Below, in pieces: positions 4,856-12,135 of a DNA stretch of 13,298 nucleotides. The stretch's first letter is position 1. The number at the start of each line of letters is the position of its first letter. The position numbers and the translations under genes were made by a program. The stretch is from Thermoplasmata archaeon (GTDB lineage: Archaea; Thermoplasmatota; Thermoplasmata; Lutacidiplasmatales; UBA184): NCBI GenBank assembly GCA_030039825.1, contig JASHUV010000195.1, positions 1-13,298 on the forward strand, written 5' to 3'. The notes beneath the pieces were generated by a model. That model was given only the letters and a program-made list of their open reading frames with translations. It did not search any database and was not told where the DNA came from.

Positions 4856-7704
4856 ACCGACGGCGGGTTCGGCCGCCGATGCGCTCCACCGCCCCCCGCG
4901 CGGTCGTGGCCAGCGTCGCGGTGGTCCTGCTCCTCCTCGGATCGACCGTTCTCCTGGCCCTCCTCGGCGCGTCCCCCGTCGCCCTCGCGCCACGGACCGC
5001 CGGGCCGGTCGAGCCCTCGCGGGGCGCGACCGCCCCCGGTGGCCGGATGTCCCGTCTCGTTCCCTCCCTTCTCCCCGTGACGGCCGCGCCCGGTCTCCGG
5101 CCCGACGCGTCGAGCCCGACCTCCGCGGTGATCGAGACCCCGCCGCCGCAGATCCCGGAGTCGACCCCGACGACGTTCACCGTGGCGACCGACCAGAAGT
5201 GCAGCGGGGCCGGCGGTTGCACGCCCCACCTCAACATCACGGCGCCGACGGGACCGTGGGCCCTGATCCTCCTGAACTACACCGGTTCGGCCGTGAGCGG
5301 CGTCTACGACTCCTCCTTCCACGCCCTCGTCGACTCGGTCCCCGTCCTCTTCGGGACCACCCCGGAGTCGAGCACCTGGACGGTGCTGAAGAGCCTCGAC
5401 GAGTACGCGTCGCTGTTCGGGACGACGGCCGACGTCCAGTTCGACCTCGGCGAGGCCGTGACGTCGGGATACTTCCTGATCTCGGTCACGGTCTCCTTCT
5501 ACCCCGTGCCCGCCGGCCAGTCCGCGCCGGTCGAACCGACCCAGATCGTCCCGCTGTTCTCCTTCAACGGGGTGACGCAGAAGAAGCCGGTCCTCTCCGT
5601 GAACGCGACGGTGCCGAAGGACGTCGAGAACGCGACGCTCGAGGTCTACGCCTACGGGTTCGGGTCGGGCGCCGGCAGCGACGAGTTCTGGTACGCCAAC
5701 GACCCTCCGCTCCGCACGGTGAACATCACGGTGGGGGGCGTGCCGCTCGTCAACATCCTTCCCTTCGAGTACATCAACACCGGCGGGCTCGACCTGTACC
5801 TCTGGAACCCGGTCACGGGCGTCTACACGCTCGACAATCCCCCGTACCGGACCGACGTGACCTCGGCGCTCGGCCTGATCGAGGGGACCCACACCTACAA
5901 CGCGACGGTGACCGGCGTCGATTCGGTCAGCGATTGGACGATCGGAGCCTCGCTGATGCTCTACGAGAACGCGAACTTCACCGGGGCGCATGTCGTCGCC
6001 GTCTCGGCCGCGTTCGTGACGCCGACCCGGGGCTACTCCGGCGCGAACGAGTTCGATCGCTACGCCAACAGCTACGCCTACTCGAGCGAGCTCACCTACG
6101 GCATCACGGCCGAGACGGTCAGCTCCTGGACGAACGAGAGCTTCTACGGCCTGACGCTCGCGAACGGGGCCGGCGCGCAGGTCAGCGCCACGACCGTCTC
6201 CCAAGAGGAGTTCGTGCCGGCGTCCGGCGGCAGCACGGAGTGGATCAACGCGTCGAGCTCCCCGTCGGCGACGTTCAACGCCTCCGAGGTGGGCGGCACG
6301 CCGTACTCGTGCAGCGGCAACGAGTGCCAGAACATCACCTACACGATGAACTACCTCGCCCAGAACTTCAACCAGACACGGACCGTCACCGTCGTCAACG
6401 CGACGGGCTCCTGGCCGATCGCGACGGCCGACTCGAACGACAACGTCACCGCGAACGGGTGGTACTCCGCGCTCGTCTCGGACGCGGGCGGCGGGGAGGA
6501 GATCAACGCGATCTACGCCTACTACGCCAACACGAGCAAGGTCTACAGCTCCGTGACGGCCGTCGGTGCGGACGGGATCTGGTTCAACCACACCGAGGTC
6601 TCCCAATTGACCCCGAGCGACACGACGGGGCAGGGGACGCTCCTCGTCAACGCCGTATCGTACTCCGATGCCGTCGCGCTCGTGGCGACGAGCCTCGTGA
6701 CCGAGGGAGGGAGGCCGAACACGTTCACGGCGACCCCGTACGGGTACGGATCGCCGTTCACCTACGCGTGGCAAGGTCTCCCGGCGAGCTGCGCGCCGGC
6801 CGCCACGGCCGACCAGGTGACGTGCGCGACGGCCACGGCGAAGCTCTACACCGTGAGCGTCGCCGCCATCAGCGGCGGGGGCAAGGTGTCGCCGGAGGCG
6901 TTCGTCCCGTGGACGGTCGTCGCCGCCGTGGTCCCGACGCTCTCGCTCCAGGCCGCGGCGACCGATCTCGGCCATCCGACGAACATCACGCTCGCCTACA
7001 CCGGCGGGGCGCCGCCGGTGACGTGCGAATGGTCCGCCGGGGGCTACCCCTTCGCCGGGCTCACCGGCTGCCCGATGAAGGTCGAGTTCACCCCGACGGT
7101 GACCGGCGTGATCGAGATCGGCGTCAATCTCACCGACGCGCTCGGGGTCTCGGTGCTCGTCACCACCAATCTGACGGTCGTCGCCCTCCCGTTCGTCCAG
7201 CTCACCTACTCCCCCTCATCGTCCTCCCTCGTCCCGACGATCACGGTCGGTTCCTCCCTCGAGCTCCAGTCGGTGATCGCCGGAGGGATCGGCCCGTTCG
7301 GCTTCTCCTGGGTGGAGAACGGGGCGTCGGAGCTGAGCGTCGGCGACAGCCAGAACTACACCTTCACCCCGACGACGTCCGGGAACTACACCTTCACGGT
7401 GAGCGTGACGGACGCGGACGGCTCCGTCAGCACGAGCCCGGTCCTCAAGGTCGAGGTCACCGCGCTCCCGACGGGCAAGAAGTCGACCCCGGGGGGCGGC
7501 AACAGCACCGGTACATCGCCGTCGAGCTCCGACGTCGCGAACGACGCCCTCGTGGGCGCCGGGGTCATCGGGGCGGTCATCCTGCTCGCCCTCCTCCTCC
7601 TCACGCGCCGCCGCCCGTCGGGCGCATCCGCCCCGGCGGCCCCGAGCCCCCCGGCTCCGACGACGGAGAGCCCCCACGGAACGCCGCCACCGCAGTCGTT
7701 TTAA
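4852..7704 (+). CDS. Membrane-anchored surface protein with PNGase A-like domain and Ig/PKD-like repeats
   Basis: This 950-residue exported protein has an Arg-rich N-terminus, then a hydrophobic signal or anchor (about 17-43). Residues 105-385 resemble the peptide-N-glycanase A family (PF12222). The evidence is TGPWALILLNYTGSAVSGVYD, an FGTTPESSTWTVLKSLDEY block, DEFWYANDPP (277-286), TGGLDLYLWNP (310-320) and PPYRTDVTSAL. That family releases N-glycans from peptides. An unassigned β-rich stretch (about 385-605) follows, then three Ig/PKD-like repeats (about 608-692, 695-778, 780-870). A TM segment (about 898-917) comes next, then RRR and a Pro-rich tail, probably cytoplasmic. About 22 N-x-S/T sequons and eight cysteines in four close pairs (117/123, 487/492, 647/658, 725/740) fit an external glycoprotein. 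The start may be 4879. Activity is unproven; the domain call rests on remembered motifs. Confidence 0.8.
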   Translation: MYRRRVRPPMRSTAPRAVVASVAVVLLLLGSTVLLALLGASPVALAPRTAGPVEPSRGATAPGGRMSRLVPSLLPVTAAPGLRPDASSPTSAVIETPPPQIPESTPTTFTVATDQKCSGAGGCTPHLNITAPTGPWALILLNYTGSAVSGVYDSSFHALVDSVPVLFGTTPESSTWTVLKSLDEYASLFGTTADVQFDLGEAVTSGYFLISVTVSFYPVPAGQSAPVEPTQIVPLFSFNGVTQKKPVLSVNATVPKDVENATLEVYAYGFGSGAGSDEFWYANDPPLRTVNITVGGVPLVNILPFEYINTGGLDLYLWNPVTGVYTLDNPPYRTDVTSALGLIEGTHTYNATVTGVDSVSDWTIGASLMLYENANFTGAHVVAVSAAFVTPTRGYSGANEFDRYANSYAYSSELTYGITAETVSSWTNESFYGLTLANGAGAQVSATTVSQEEFVPASGGSTEWINASSSPSATFNASEVGGTPYSCSGNECQNITYTMNYLAQNFNQTRTVTVVNATGSWPIATADSNDNVTANGWYSALVSDAGGGEEINAIYAYYANTSKVYSSVTAVGADGIWFNHTEVSQLTPSDTTGQGTLLVNAVSYSDAVALVATSLVTEGGRPNTFTATPYGYGSPFTYAWQGLPASCAPAATADQVTCATATAKLYTVSVAAISGGGKVSPEAFVPWTVVAAVVPTLSLQAAATDLGHPTNITLAYTGGAPPVTCEWSAGGYPFAGLTGCPMKVEFTPTVTGVIEIGVNLTDALGVSVLVTTNLTVVALPFVQLTYSPSSSSLVPTITVGSSLELQSVIAGGIGPFGFSWVENGASELSVGDSQNYTFTPTTSGNYTFTVSVTDADGSVSTSPVLKVEVTALPTGKKSTPGGGNSTGTSPSSSDVANDALVGAGVIGAVILLALLLLTRRRPSGASAPAAPSPPAPTTESPHGTPPPQSF

Positions 7705-7705
7705 C
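7698..7705 (+). promoter_or_regulatory. Putative TATA box for the membrane pyrophosphatase
   Basis: gttttaac overlaps the stop codon of the surface protein gene. A start 26 bp downstream, near 7727, would leave a leader of about 19 nt before the ATG at 7746. It could also act as a T-rich end signal for the upstream gene. Confidence 0.35.
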
Positions 7706-7713
7706 GTAGCTCA

Positions 7714-7728
7714 GGTCGAGCGTCGACC
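7714..7728. promoter_or_regulatory. 6-bp inverted repeat between TATA box and pyrophosphatase start
   Basis: ggtcga and tcgacc are perfect inverted repeats around a 3-bp centre. They lie exactly between the putative TATA box and the expected transcript start, where archaeal repressors commonly bind. At the RNA level it would be a small hairpin. Short GC-rich inverted repeats also arise by chance. Confidence 0.3.
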
Positions 7729-7745
7729 AACCTCCGGGTCGGACG

Positions 7746-9881
7746 ATGAGCTATTCGACGGGTGAGCTCGAGATCCTGGTCCTCGTGGCGAGCCTCGCCT
7801 CGCTCGCCTACGCGGGCCTCCAGACCGTTCTCCTCCTGCGCGAGGAGGAGGGCGACGAGAAGATGCGCTCGATCGCCGCCGCGATCCGGGAGGGGGCCGT
7901 TGCCTTCCTCCGCCGGGAGTACACGGCGGTCTTCGCGGTGGGCATCGTCCTCACCATCCTCATCGCCTTCGCCTTCGGGTCGGGCGGGGTGCCCGACACG
8001 GCGAGCCTTCGCCTCGCCGTCGGCTTCCTCGCCGGCGCCGCCGGCAGCGCGCTCGCGGGCGCGGTGGGGATGCTCGTCTCCGTGCGCGCCAACGTCCGGA
8101 CCGCGGCCCACGCCCGCGGGGGGAAGCTCGCCGAGACGATGGCCTACGCCTTCCGCGGGGGCTCCGTCACCGGCATGTCGGTGGCGGGCCTCGCGCTCCT
8201 CGAGCTCGTCGGCTTCTACGCCGCCTTCGGCGGCGATGTCCTCGCGATGGTGGGCGTCCTCTTCGGCGCCTCCCTGATGAGCCTCTTCGCGAGGGTCGGC
8301 GGCGGGATCTACACGAAGGGGGCGGATGTCGGCGCCGACCTGGTCGGCAAGGTCGAGGCCGGGATCCCCGAGGACGACCCCCGGAACCCGGCGGTCATCG
8401 CCGACAACGTCGGGGACAACGTCGGCGACTGTGCCGGGATGGCGGCCGACCTGTTCGAGACCTACGTCGTGACGGCCGTCTCGGCGATGCTCCTCGCCTT
8501 CCTGATCGCGCCGGTGACCGCGCACTGGTCGAACGCGGTCCTCTACCCCTTGCTCGTGTGCGGTTGGGCGATCGTGGCGACGATCGTCGGCTCGCTGTTC
8601 GTGAGGATGCGCGCCGGCGGGTCGATCATGGGCGGGCTCTACCAGGGGCTCGGCGCGACGACCGCCGTCGGCCTGATCGGCCTCTACCTCCTCGACGACC
8701 TCTTCATGGGGGGGAGCCCCGGGATCTTCGTCGCGACGGCGATCGGCCTCGTCGTGATGATCCTCATCGTCGTCATCACGGACTACTACACCTCCTCGAA
8801 GTACGGCCCGGTCCGCCGGATCGCCGATGCCTCCCAGGCCGGCGCCGGCCCGACGGTGATCACCGGCCTCTCCGTCGGACTACAGTCGGCCTGGCTCCCC
8901 GGCCTCGTCATCGTCGCGGGGACGCTCGGGGCGTACGCCGCCGTCGGCTGGCCCCTGTCGGGCGGCACGGGGGGGCTCGACGGCCAGCTCGGTCTCTACG
9001 GGATCGGCCTCGCGGCCGCGAGCATGCTCGCGGTCACGGGCATGATCATCTCGATCGATGCCTTCGGCCCGATCACGGACAACGCGGGCGGCATCGCCGA
9101 GATGGCGAACCTCCCCCCGGAGGCGCGGGCCGTCACCGACCCGCTCGACGCCGTGGGGAACACGACGAAGGCCGTCACGAAGGGCTACGCGATCGGTTCG
9201 GCCGTCCTCGCCGCCCTCGCGCTGTTCGCGGCGTACACCTTCGCCGCGGCCCAGGACGCCTACCCGAACCTCTCCTCGACCGCGGCGTGGACCCAGTTCA
9301 CCTCGAACCTGCAGATCGACAATCCGCTCGTCGTCGCGGGGCTCGTCGTCGGCGCGGTCCTGCCGTTCTTCTTCACGTCGTTCCTGATGAACGCCGTCGG
9401 GGTCGCCGCGCAGGCGATCGTGTTCGAGGTCCGCCGGCAGTTCAAGGAGATCGCCGGCATCATGACGGGTCAGGCGAAGCCCGAATACGGCCGCTGCGTC
9501 GACATCGTCACCGGCGTCGCGCTCCGCCAGCTCGCCGTCCCGGCGATGATCGGGGTCCTCACCCCGCTCCTCGTCGGCTTCCTGCTCGGCCCGATCGCGC
9601 TCGCCGGCCTCCTCCTCGGCGTCATCCTGTCGGGGTTCCCGCTCGCGCTCATGATGACGACCGGCGGCGGGGCGTGGGACAACGGGAAGAAGTACATCGA
9701 GGAGGGTCACTTCGGCGGGAAGCACTCCGACGCCCACAAGGCCGCCGTGGTCGGGGACACCGTCGGCGACGCGACCAAGGACACGGCGGGCCCGGCGATC
9801 AACCCGCTCATCAAGGTCGTGAACACGATCTCGATCCTCTTCATCGCGCTGATCGTCGCCCACTCGGTCGTGGGCCTGTAG
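7746..9881 (+). CDS. hppA: Membrane-bound proton-pumping pyrophosphatase, K+-independent type
   Basis: This 711-residue polytopic membrane protein couples hydrolysis of pyrophosphate to ion pumping across the cell membrane. Substrate motifs are DVGADLVGKVEAGIPEDDPR (194-213), DNVGDNVGD (220-228), ITDNAGGIAEMANLP (443-457) and the C-terminal DNGKKYIEEG and DTVGDATKDTAGP blocks, which supply the Asp and Lys that bind Mg-PPi. The diagnostic stretch GNTTKAVTKG (471-480) has Lys475 and Thr478, the pair marking the K+-independent subfamily, whose known members pump protons. The length and many hydrophobic segments fit the 16-helix fold. The ATG at 7746 gives the typical short N-terminus before the first helix (ILVLVASLASLAYAGL). 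No ribosome-binding site is evident. It is followed by a convergent small gene, so it is probably transcribed alone or with the upstream gene. Confidence 0.96.
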   Translation: MSYSTGELEILVLVASLASLAYAGLQTVLLLREEEGDEKMRSIAAAIREGAVAFLRREYTAVFAVGIVLTILIAFAFGSGGVPDTASLRLAVGFLAGAAGSALAGAVGMLVSVRANVRTAAHARGGKLAETMAYAFRGGSVTGMSVAGLALLELVGFYAAFGGDVLAMVGVLFGASLMSLFARVGGGIYTKGADVGADLVGKVEAGIPEDDPRNPAVIADNVGDNVGDCAGMAADLFETYVVTAVSAMLLAFLIAPVTAHWSNAVLYPLLVCGWAIVATIVGSLFVRMRAGGSIMGGLYQGLGATTAVGLIGLYLLDDLFMGGSPGIFVATAIGLVVMILIVVITDYYTSSKYGPVRRIADASQAGAGPTVITGLSVGLQSAWLPGLVIVAGTLGAYAAVGWPLSGGTGGLDGQLGLYGIGLAAASMLAVTGMIISIDAFGPITDNAGGIAEMANLPPEARAVTDPLDAVGNTTKAVTKGYAIGSAVLAALALFAAYTFAAAQDAYPNLSSTAAWTQFTSNLQIDNPLVVAGLVVGAVLPFFFTSFLMNAVGVAAQAIVFEVRRQFKEIAGIMTGQAKPEYGRCVDIVTGVALRQLAVPAMIGVLTPLLVGFLLGPIALAGLLLGVILSGFPLALMMTTGGGAWDNGKKYIEEGHFGGKHSDAHKAAVVGDTVGDATKDTAGPAINPLIKVVNTISILFIALIVAHSVVGL

Positions 9882-9883
9882 GA

Positions 9884-9935
9884 CCCCTCGCGGCGGACGC
9901 GACGGCCCGGACGACGGGTACGGTCCGCGGGAGGG
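9884..9935. terminator. Imperfect inverted repeat between convergent genes
   Basis: cccctcgcgg (9884-9893) can pair with ccgcgggaggg (9925-9935) through a 5-bp cgcgg/ccgcg core plus an interrupted outer part. A smaller cccg/cggg stem lies inside. Being 57 bp between two converging genes it may act as a shared terminator, but no T-run is present and the GC content makes such pairing easy to find. Confidence 0.25.
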
Positions 9936-9938
9936 ACG

Positions 9939-10301
9939 TTACGCGTAGTGGCTCATCGAGCCACGTTCCTTGCGGTCCCCGTCGCGCTCGGAGCCGCGCT
10001 CGTCGGCCTTGCGTTCCCGCTCGCACTCCTTCTCGTCGACCCACCGGAAGACGAGCTCCTCCGGATGGTCGTGCGCCGTGAACGCCCCGGCCTCGAACGC
10101 GGAGGTCAGGAGCTCCTCGAGGTTCTCTCCCTCGGTGCCCTCGAGCCGGCCGGCGGTCCGCCAGTACCAGTCCGGGGCCTTGCCGGCCGCCTGGAGGTAC
10201 TCGGTGATGAGATCGTAGACGGCGGTCCGGGCGTCGCTCAGGCGGACATGGAGGTGCTTCCCGTCGTCGGGATCGGTGTCGGTCGAGGGGTGATCGGCCA
10301 T
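9939..10301 (-). CDS. Hypothetical small acidic/charged protein (120 aa)
   Basis: I do not recognise this protein. It has 120 residues. An acidic start (MADHPSTDTDPDD) is followed by a compact, probably helical segment (about 15-90) containing LSDARTAVYDLITEYLQAAG and PDWYWRTAGRLEGT, with aromatic residues that suggest a folded core. The last 30 residues are a run of Glu, Arg, Lys and Asp, likely disordered. There is no signal peptide or membrane segment, so it should be cytoplasmic. Support for being real: it is transcribed convergently to the pyrophosphatase gene, has a plausible TATA box about 30 bp before its ATG, and its amino-acid composition is balanced, unlike the overlapping plus-strand frame, which looks like a shadow. 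It is separated by 124 bp from the divergent gene at 10426. Confidence 0.7.
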   Translation of the reverse strand: MADHPSTDTDPDDGKHLHVRLSDARTAVYDLITEYLQAAGKAPDWYWRTAGRLEGTEGENLEELLTSAFEAGAFTAHDHPEELVFRWVDEKECERERKADERGSERDGDRKERGSMSHYA

Positions 10302-10327
10302 CGGGCGTCGACGGCCCTCTGCCCCTC

Positions 10328-10338
10328 TAATAGATATC
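10328..10338 (-). promoter_or_regulatory. Putative TATA box for the 120-aa protein gene
   Basis: On the minus strand this reads gatatctatta, the only clearly A/T-rich patch in the divergent spacer. It lies about 27-37 bp before the ATG at 10301, allowing a leaderless or very short-leader transcript. Confidence 0.45.
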
Positions 10339-10396
10339 GCCGATCGACGCGGGAGCGGAGGTTGAAGCGGGCGACGTCGACGGCCGCGGGGGCACT

Positions 10397-10404
10397 CTTG
10401 ATAC
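10397..10404 (+). promoter_or_regulatory. Putative TATA box upstream of the mre11-rad50 gene run
   Basis: cttgatac is centred about 26 bp before the GTG at 10426. That is ideal for leaderless transcription, and it supports this GTG as the start of the first gene of the cluster. Confidence 0.4.
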
Positions 10405-10425
10405 GGCCGGAGGGCTCCGGACGAC

Positions 10426-10836
10426 GTGGAGTCGGATCCCTCGGACCCGCCGATGCCTCCGCCACCGCCGCCGAGCGACGGGCCGGGCGACGACGCCCCG
10501 CCGCCCCCTCCGCCCGCGGCGAGGCCGGGCTACCTCGCGTCGCCCCGGTACGCCTACCTCGCCGGGCGCCTGCGGGACCGACGGATCACGATGGAGGAGG
10601 CGACCGAGCTGTTCGGGATCCTGCAGGACGCCCTCGCGACGCTCTCGGCCGCCCGCGCCGTGCCGCCCCCGCGCGCGGGGACGCGTCCGACGCGTTCCGC
10701 GGGCCCTCCGAGGCCGTACGCGATCTCCGACGACGACCTCGGGCTCGGGCTCGTGGCGTTCGGGGCCGGGGCGGGCCTCCTCGCCGCGATCCTGAAGCGC
10801 AGCTCCGAAGGCCCGAAGGCGCCGGCCCCGAAGTAG
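10426..10836 (+). CDS. Pro-rich tail-anchored small protein upstream of mre11
   Basis: This 136-residue protein belongs to no family I recognise. Residues 1-35 are Pro- and Asp-rich with two poly-Pro runs, probably disordered. Residues 38-75 look like a helical hairpin (YLAGRLRDRRITMEEATELFGILQDAL is split around RDRRITMEE). A second Pro/Arg-rich linker follows. A hydrophobic helix (LGLGLVAFGAGAGLLAAIL, about 105-123) then precedes a short basic tail with KRSS and KAPAPK. That suggests a C-terminal membrane anchor with the N-terminal part in the cytoplasm. The GTG start follows a TATA-like box at leaderless spacing. The gene ends 19 bp before mre11 on the same strand, so co-transcription with mre11-rad50 is likely. 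A link to DNA repair is inferred only from position. Confidence 0.65.
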   Translation: MESDPSDPPMPPPPPPSDGPGDDAPPPPPPAARPGYLASPRYAYLAGRLRDRRITMEEATELFGILQDALATLSAARAVPPPRAGTRPTRSAGPPRPYAISDDDLGLGLVAFGAGAGLLAAILKRSSEGPKAPAPK

Positions 10837-10855
10837 CGACCGGGCCCGGGGTCCC

Positions 10856-12133
10856 GTGGACGACTTTCTCTTCGCCCACCTCGCGGACGCCCACGTGGGG
10901 GCGTGGCCCCGGGACGGGGCGATCCGGGCCGCCCTGCGCGAGAGCGTTGTGCGGGCCATCTCGACCGTCGAGGAACGGGGATGCGAGTTCCTGCTGATCT
11001 CCGGGGACCTCTTCCACACCCCGGTCCCGGATCCCTCCGAGGCGGCGCCGGTCGCGGCCGCGCTGCGCCGGCTGACCGACCGGGGACGGCGGATCTACGT
11101 CATCTACGGGTCCCACGACTACGTCGCCCACCGGACGAGCTGGCTCGACGTGCTCGCCGAGTCGGGCCTCTTCCTGCGCGCGGCCCCCTCCCCGGTGCGG
11201 GCCGAGGGCGAACGCTGGACCCTCCCCTTCCTCACCGACGGGCCGACCGGATGCCGGATCGCCGGCGTCTCCGGCCGGGCGCAGGGGCTCGACCGCGGCT
11301 ACTTCCTGGGGATCGACGCCGAGTCCTACCGCACCGGGCCGGCGTTCCGGATCTTCCAGTTCCATGCCGCCGTCCGCGAGTACCTCCCGCCGGCCCTGCG
11401 CGAGCACATGGAAGGGATCTCCGTCGAGGAGCTCCCGGAGGGGGCCGACTACTACGCCGGTGGCCACATTCACGGGACCTACGAGGGGCCCGGGCCGAGG
11501 GGCCGCGGCCTCCTCGTGAACCCCGGGGCCGTCTTCGGGACGTCGGTCACCGACATCGCCGCGGCGGTCCAGGGACGCACCCATCGGGGGGTCGCGATCG
11601 TCCGCGTCCGGGCGGGGGTCCCGGCGGTCGAGTTCGTCGACACCGCCCCGCGGGACATGGAGATCGTCGACATCGAGCTCCACGGTGAGACCGCCGAGGT
11701 GGCGCGGACGAGGATCGACGAGGCCGTCGAGCGCCGTCGCGGCACGCCCGCGCTCCTCTTCCCTCGGATCCATGGGACGCTCGCCGACGGCTCGATCGGG
11801 GGGCTCGGACTCCGGCGGACCGGCGCGTCGGGCGGGGAGGCCGGGGGACCGGCGATCCATTGGGACGTCAGCGACCTCACCACCGTCGGTCCGGGCGCCA
11901 CCGAGGCCCCCGCGAGCACCGACGAGCTCGAGCGGGACGCGGTGCGCCGGCTCGCCGCGGAGCTCCCGGAGGGCCTCGCCCGGGCCGGCGCCGGCGAGCG
12001 CCTCCTCCGCGAGATCCTCCACGAGCTCGGACGCCCCCTCTCGGAGGGGGAGGCGCGGGCCGACTACGAGGCGAGCCGGATCGATGCGGTCCGTCAGGCC
12101 CTCGCCCGCGAGGCGCCGCGGACGGAGGGCTAG
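10856..12133 (+). CDS. mre11: Mre11 DNA double-strand-break repair nuclease
   Basis: This 425-residue calcineurin-like phosphoesterase is the nuclease partner of Rad50 and acts on broken DNA ends. Phosphoesterase motifs are in order: LADAHVG (Asp11, His13), GDLFH (Asp51), YGSHDY (His87, Asp88), FQFHAAVREY (His170) and YYAGGHIHGTY (His204, His206), followed by LLVNPGAVF. The third motif is normally G-N-H-D/E, where the Asn binds metal; here it is Ser86. The C-terminal part (about 280-425) is the capping and Rad50-binding region and is poorly conserved. The GTG at 10856 places the first β-strand (FLFAHLAD) at the N-terminus as usual. Its stop is 2 bp before rad50, a translationally coupled arrangement typical of archaeal mre11-rad50 operons. 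herA and nurA, often nearby, are not in the window. Confidence 0.92.
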   Translation: MDDFLFAHLADAHVGAWPRDGAIRAALRESVVRAISTVEERGCEFLLISGDLFHTPVPDPSEAAPVAAALRRLTDRGRRIYVIYGSHDYVAHRTSWLDVLAESGLFLRAAPSPVRAEGERWTLPFLTDGPTGCRIAGVSGRAQGLDRGYFLGIDAESYRTGPAFRIFQFHAAVREYLPPALREHMEGISVEELPEGADYYAGGHIHGTYEGPGPRGRGLLVNPGAVFGTSVTDIAAAVQGRTHRGVAIVRVRAGVPAVEFVDTAPRDMEIVDIELHGETAEVARTRIDEAVERRRGTPALLFPRIHGTLADGSIGGLGLRRTGASGGEAGGPAIHWDVSDLTTVGPGATEAPASTDELERDAVRRLAAELPEGLARAGAGERLLREILHELGRPLSEGEARADYEASRIDAVRQALAREAPRTEG

Positions 12134-12135
12134 CT

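Noticed and set aside
2774..5080. Long plus-strand frame overlapping thrS in another phase
   Set aside because: It is a +1-phase shadow of thrS made almost only of Arg, Gly, Pro and Ala. The real frame carries all ThrRS motifs.
1494..5240. Very long open frame on the minus strand (over 1200 codons)
   Set aside because: It runs antisense to rnpB, the HisA-like gene and thrS, and its composition is extreme Arg/Gly/Glu. This is a shadow of GC-rich codon bias.
4756..6975. Long minus-strand frame across the surface protein gene
   Set aside because: It is antisense to a gene with clear domains, is Arg/Gly/Val-rich, and has no recognisable motifs.
9650..9660. ATGATGA resembling a second C box
   Set aside because: It is in-frame Met-Met-Thr coding within the pyrophosphatase, with no D box or terminal stem at the right spacing.
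9948..10997. Plus-strand frame of about 350 codons across the small minus-strand gene
   Set aside because: It overlaps three better-supported genes, shows no domain, and turns into Arg/Pro-rich filler. The minus-strand 120-aa protein has better composition and a promoter.
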